NCBI GenBank assembly: GCA_025966355.1 | Contig: JAICWZ010000132.1 | Location: 1-5,877 of the forward strand | DNA from: Thermomicrobiaceae bacterium | Lineage (GTDB): Bacteria > Chloroflexota > Chloroflexia > Thermomicrobiales > Thermomicrobiaceae | Direction of reading: 5' to 3' | Length of the DNA: 5,877 bases | In this document: positions 5,596-5,877 of the stretch, in pieces | Position numbering within the stretch: position 1 is the stretch's first letter | Layout: each line of letters starts with the position of its first letter | Translations under genes and position numbers: made by a program | The notes under the pieces: generated by a model | Told to the model about the DNA's origin: nothing | Database searches by the model: none | What the model saw: only the letters and a program-made list of their open reading frames with translations

Positions 5596-5877
5596 CTACG
5601 AGTTGCGTTCCGGCACGGTGCGGGCATTGAGCCAGGGCATCATGCCGCGCAGCTGCTCGCCGACAATCTCAATCTGATGTTGATTGGCCGCTTCGCGCAT
5701 CTTCGGGAAATTGGGGCGTCCCTCGTCGTTCTCGGTCATCCACTGATCGGCGAACTTGCCGCTCTGGATGTCCTGCAGCACGCCATGCATCGACTCGCGC
5801 ACGCGATCGTCGATCAGGCGCGGACCGCTGACGTAATCGCCGTATTCGGCCGTGTCACTCACCGAGTAGCGCATGAA
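5596..5877 (-). CDS. ilvC: Ketol-acid reductoisomerase, C-terminal part (5' end outside window)
   Basis: KARI converts acetolactate or acetohydroxybutyrate, with NADPH and Mg2+, to the dihydroxy acids of valine, leucine and isoleucine synthesis. It is a cytoplasmic enzyme. Only the last 93 codons are visible, and the frame is open to the window edge, so the in-frame ATG at 5874 is internal. The segment lies in the knotted C-terminal catalytic domain. It has [21 protein letters not shown], where the RYSxS-AEYG stretch carries the conserved active-site serine region, followed by [16 protein letters not shown] and [15 protein letters not shown], the typical end of the short class I enzyme. A further nine residues (ARTVPERNS) follow the usual MPWL terminus. 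The N-terminal NADPH-binding domain and the metal-binding acidic residues lie outside the window. Confidence 0.96.
   Translation of the reverse strand, partial: FMRYSVSDTAEYGDYVSGPRLIDDRVRESMHGVLQDIQSGKFADQWMTENDEGRPNFPKMREAANQHQIEIVGEQLRGMMPWLNARTVPERNS

Overview
The window looks like an ordinary chromosomal segment of a GC-rich bacterium (roughly 60% GC by eye). The PNPase, S15 and KARI sequences and the rpsO-pnp gene order fit a Chloroflexota/Thermomicrobia-like lineage. That placement rests on recalled resemblance only and was not tested by a search.

Left part (1-2303, plus strand). Three genes overlap head to tail. They are the C-terminal end of a DppB/OppB-type ABC permease (cut by the window edge), a complete DppC/OppC-type permease, and a polytopic membrane protein of the lysylphosphatidylglycerol-synthase-TM / flippase-like family (the AglD/YbhN group). 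The overlaps are 8 nt and 4 nt (ATGA), so this is the end of an operon read through translational coupling. The two permeases would form the channel of a di/oligopeptide or nickel-type importer. Its ATPases and binding protein must lie outside the window.

Middle and right part (2308-5877, minus strand). Reading leftwards from the right edge come the 3' end of ilvC (ketol-acid reductoisomerase), a perfect 12-bp terminator hairpin, a candidate promoter, rpsO (ribosomal protein S15), a 317-nt spacer with at least four predicted RNA hairpins, and pnp (polynucleotide phosphorylase). pnp ends at a hairpin with a U-tract placed exactly between the converging pnp and flippase-like genes. rpsO followed by pnp is the classic bacterial order linking 30S assembly to RNA decay. 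In E. coli that spacer carries the rpsO terminator and an RNase III site used for pnp autoregulation, and the hairpin series here may do a similar job.

No mobile element, CRISPR array, tRNA/rRNA gene or defence-type system was found. The points most worth a second look are the structured rpsO-pnp spacer, a disordered Gly/Arg/Asp-rich tail of about 100 residues on PNPase, and the coupling of a flippase-like gene to a peptide-transporter operon. None of these amounts to clear evidence of a new system.
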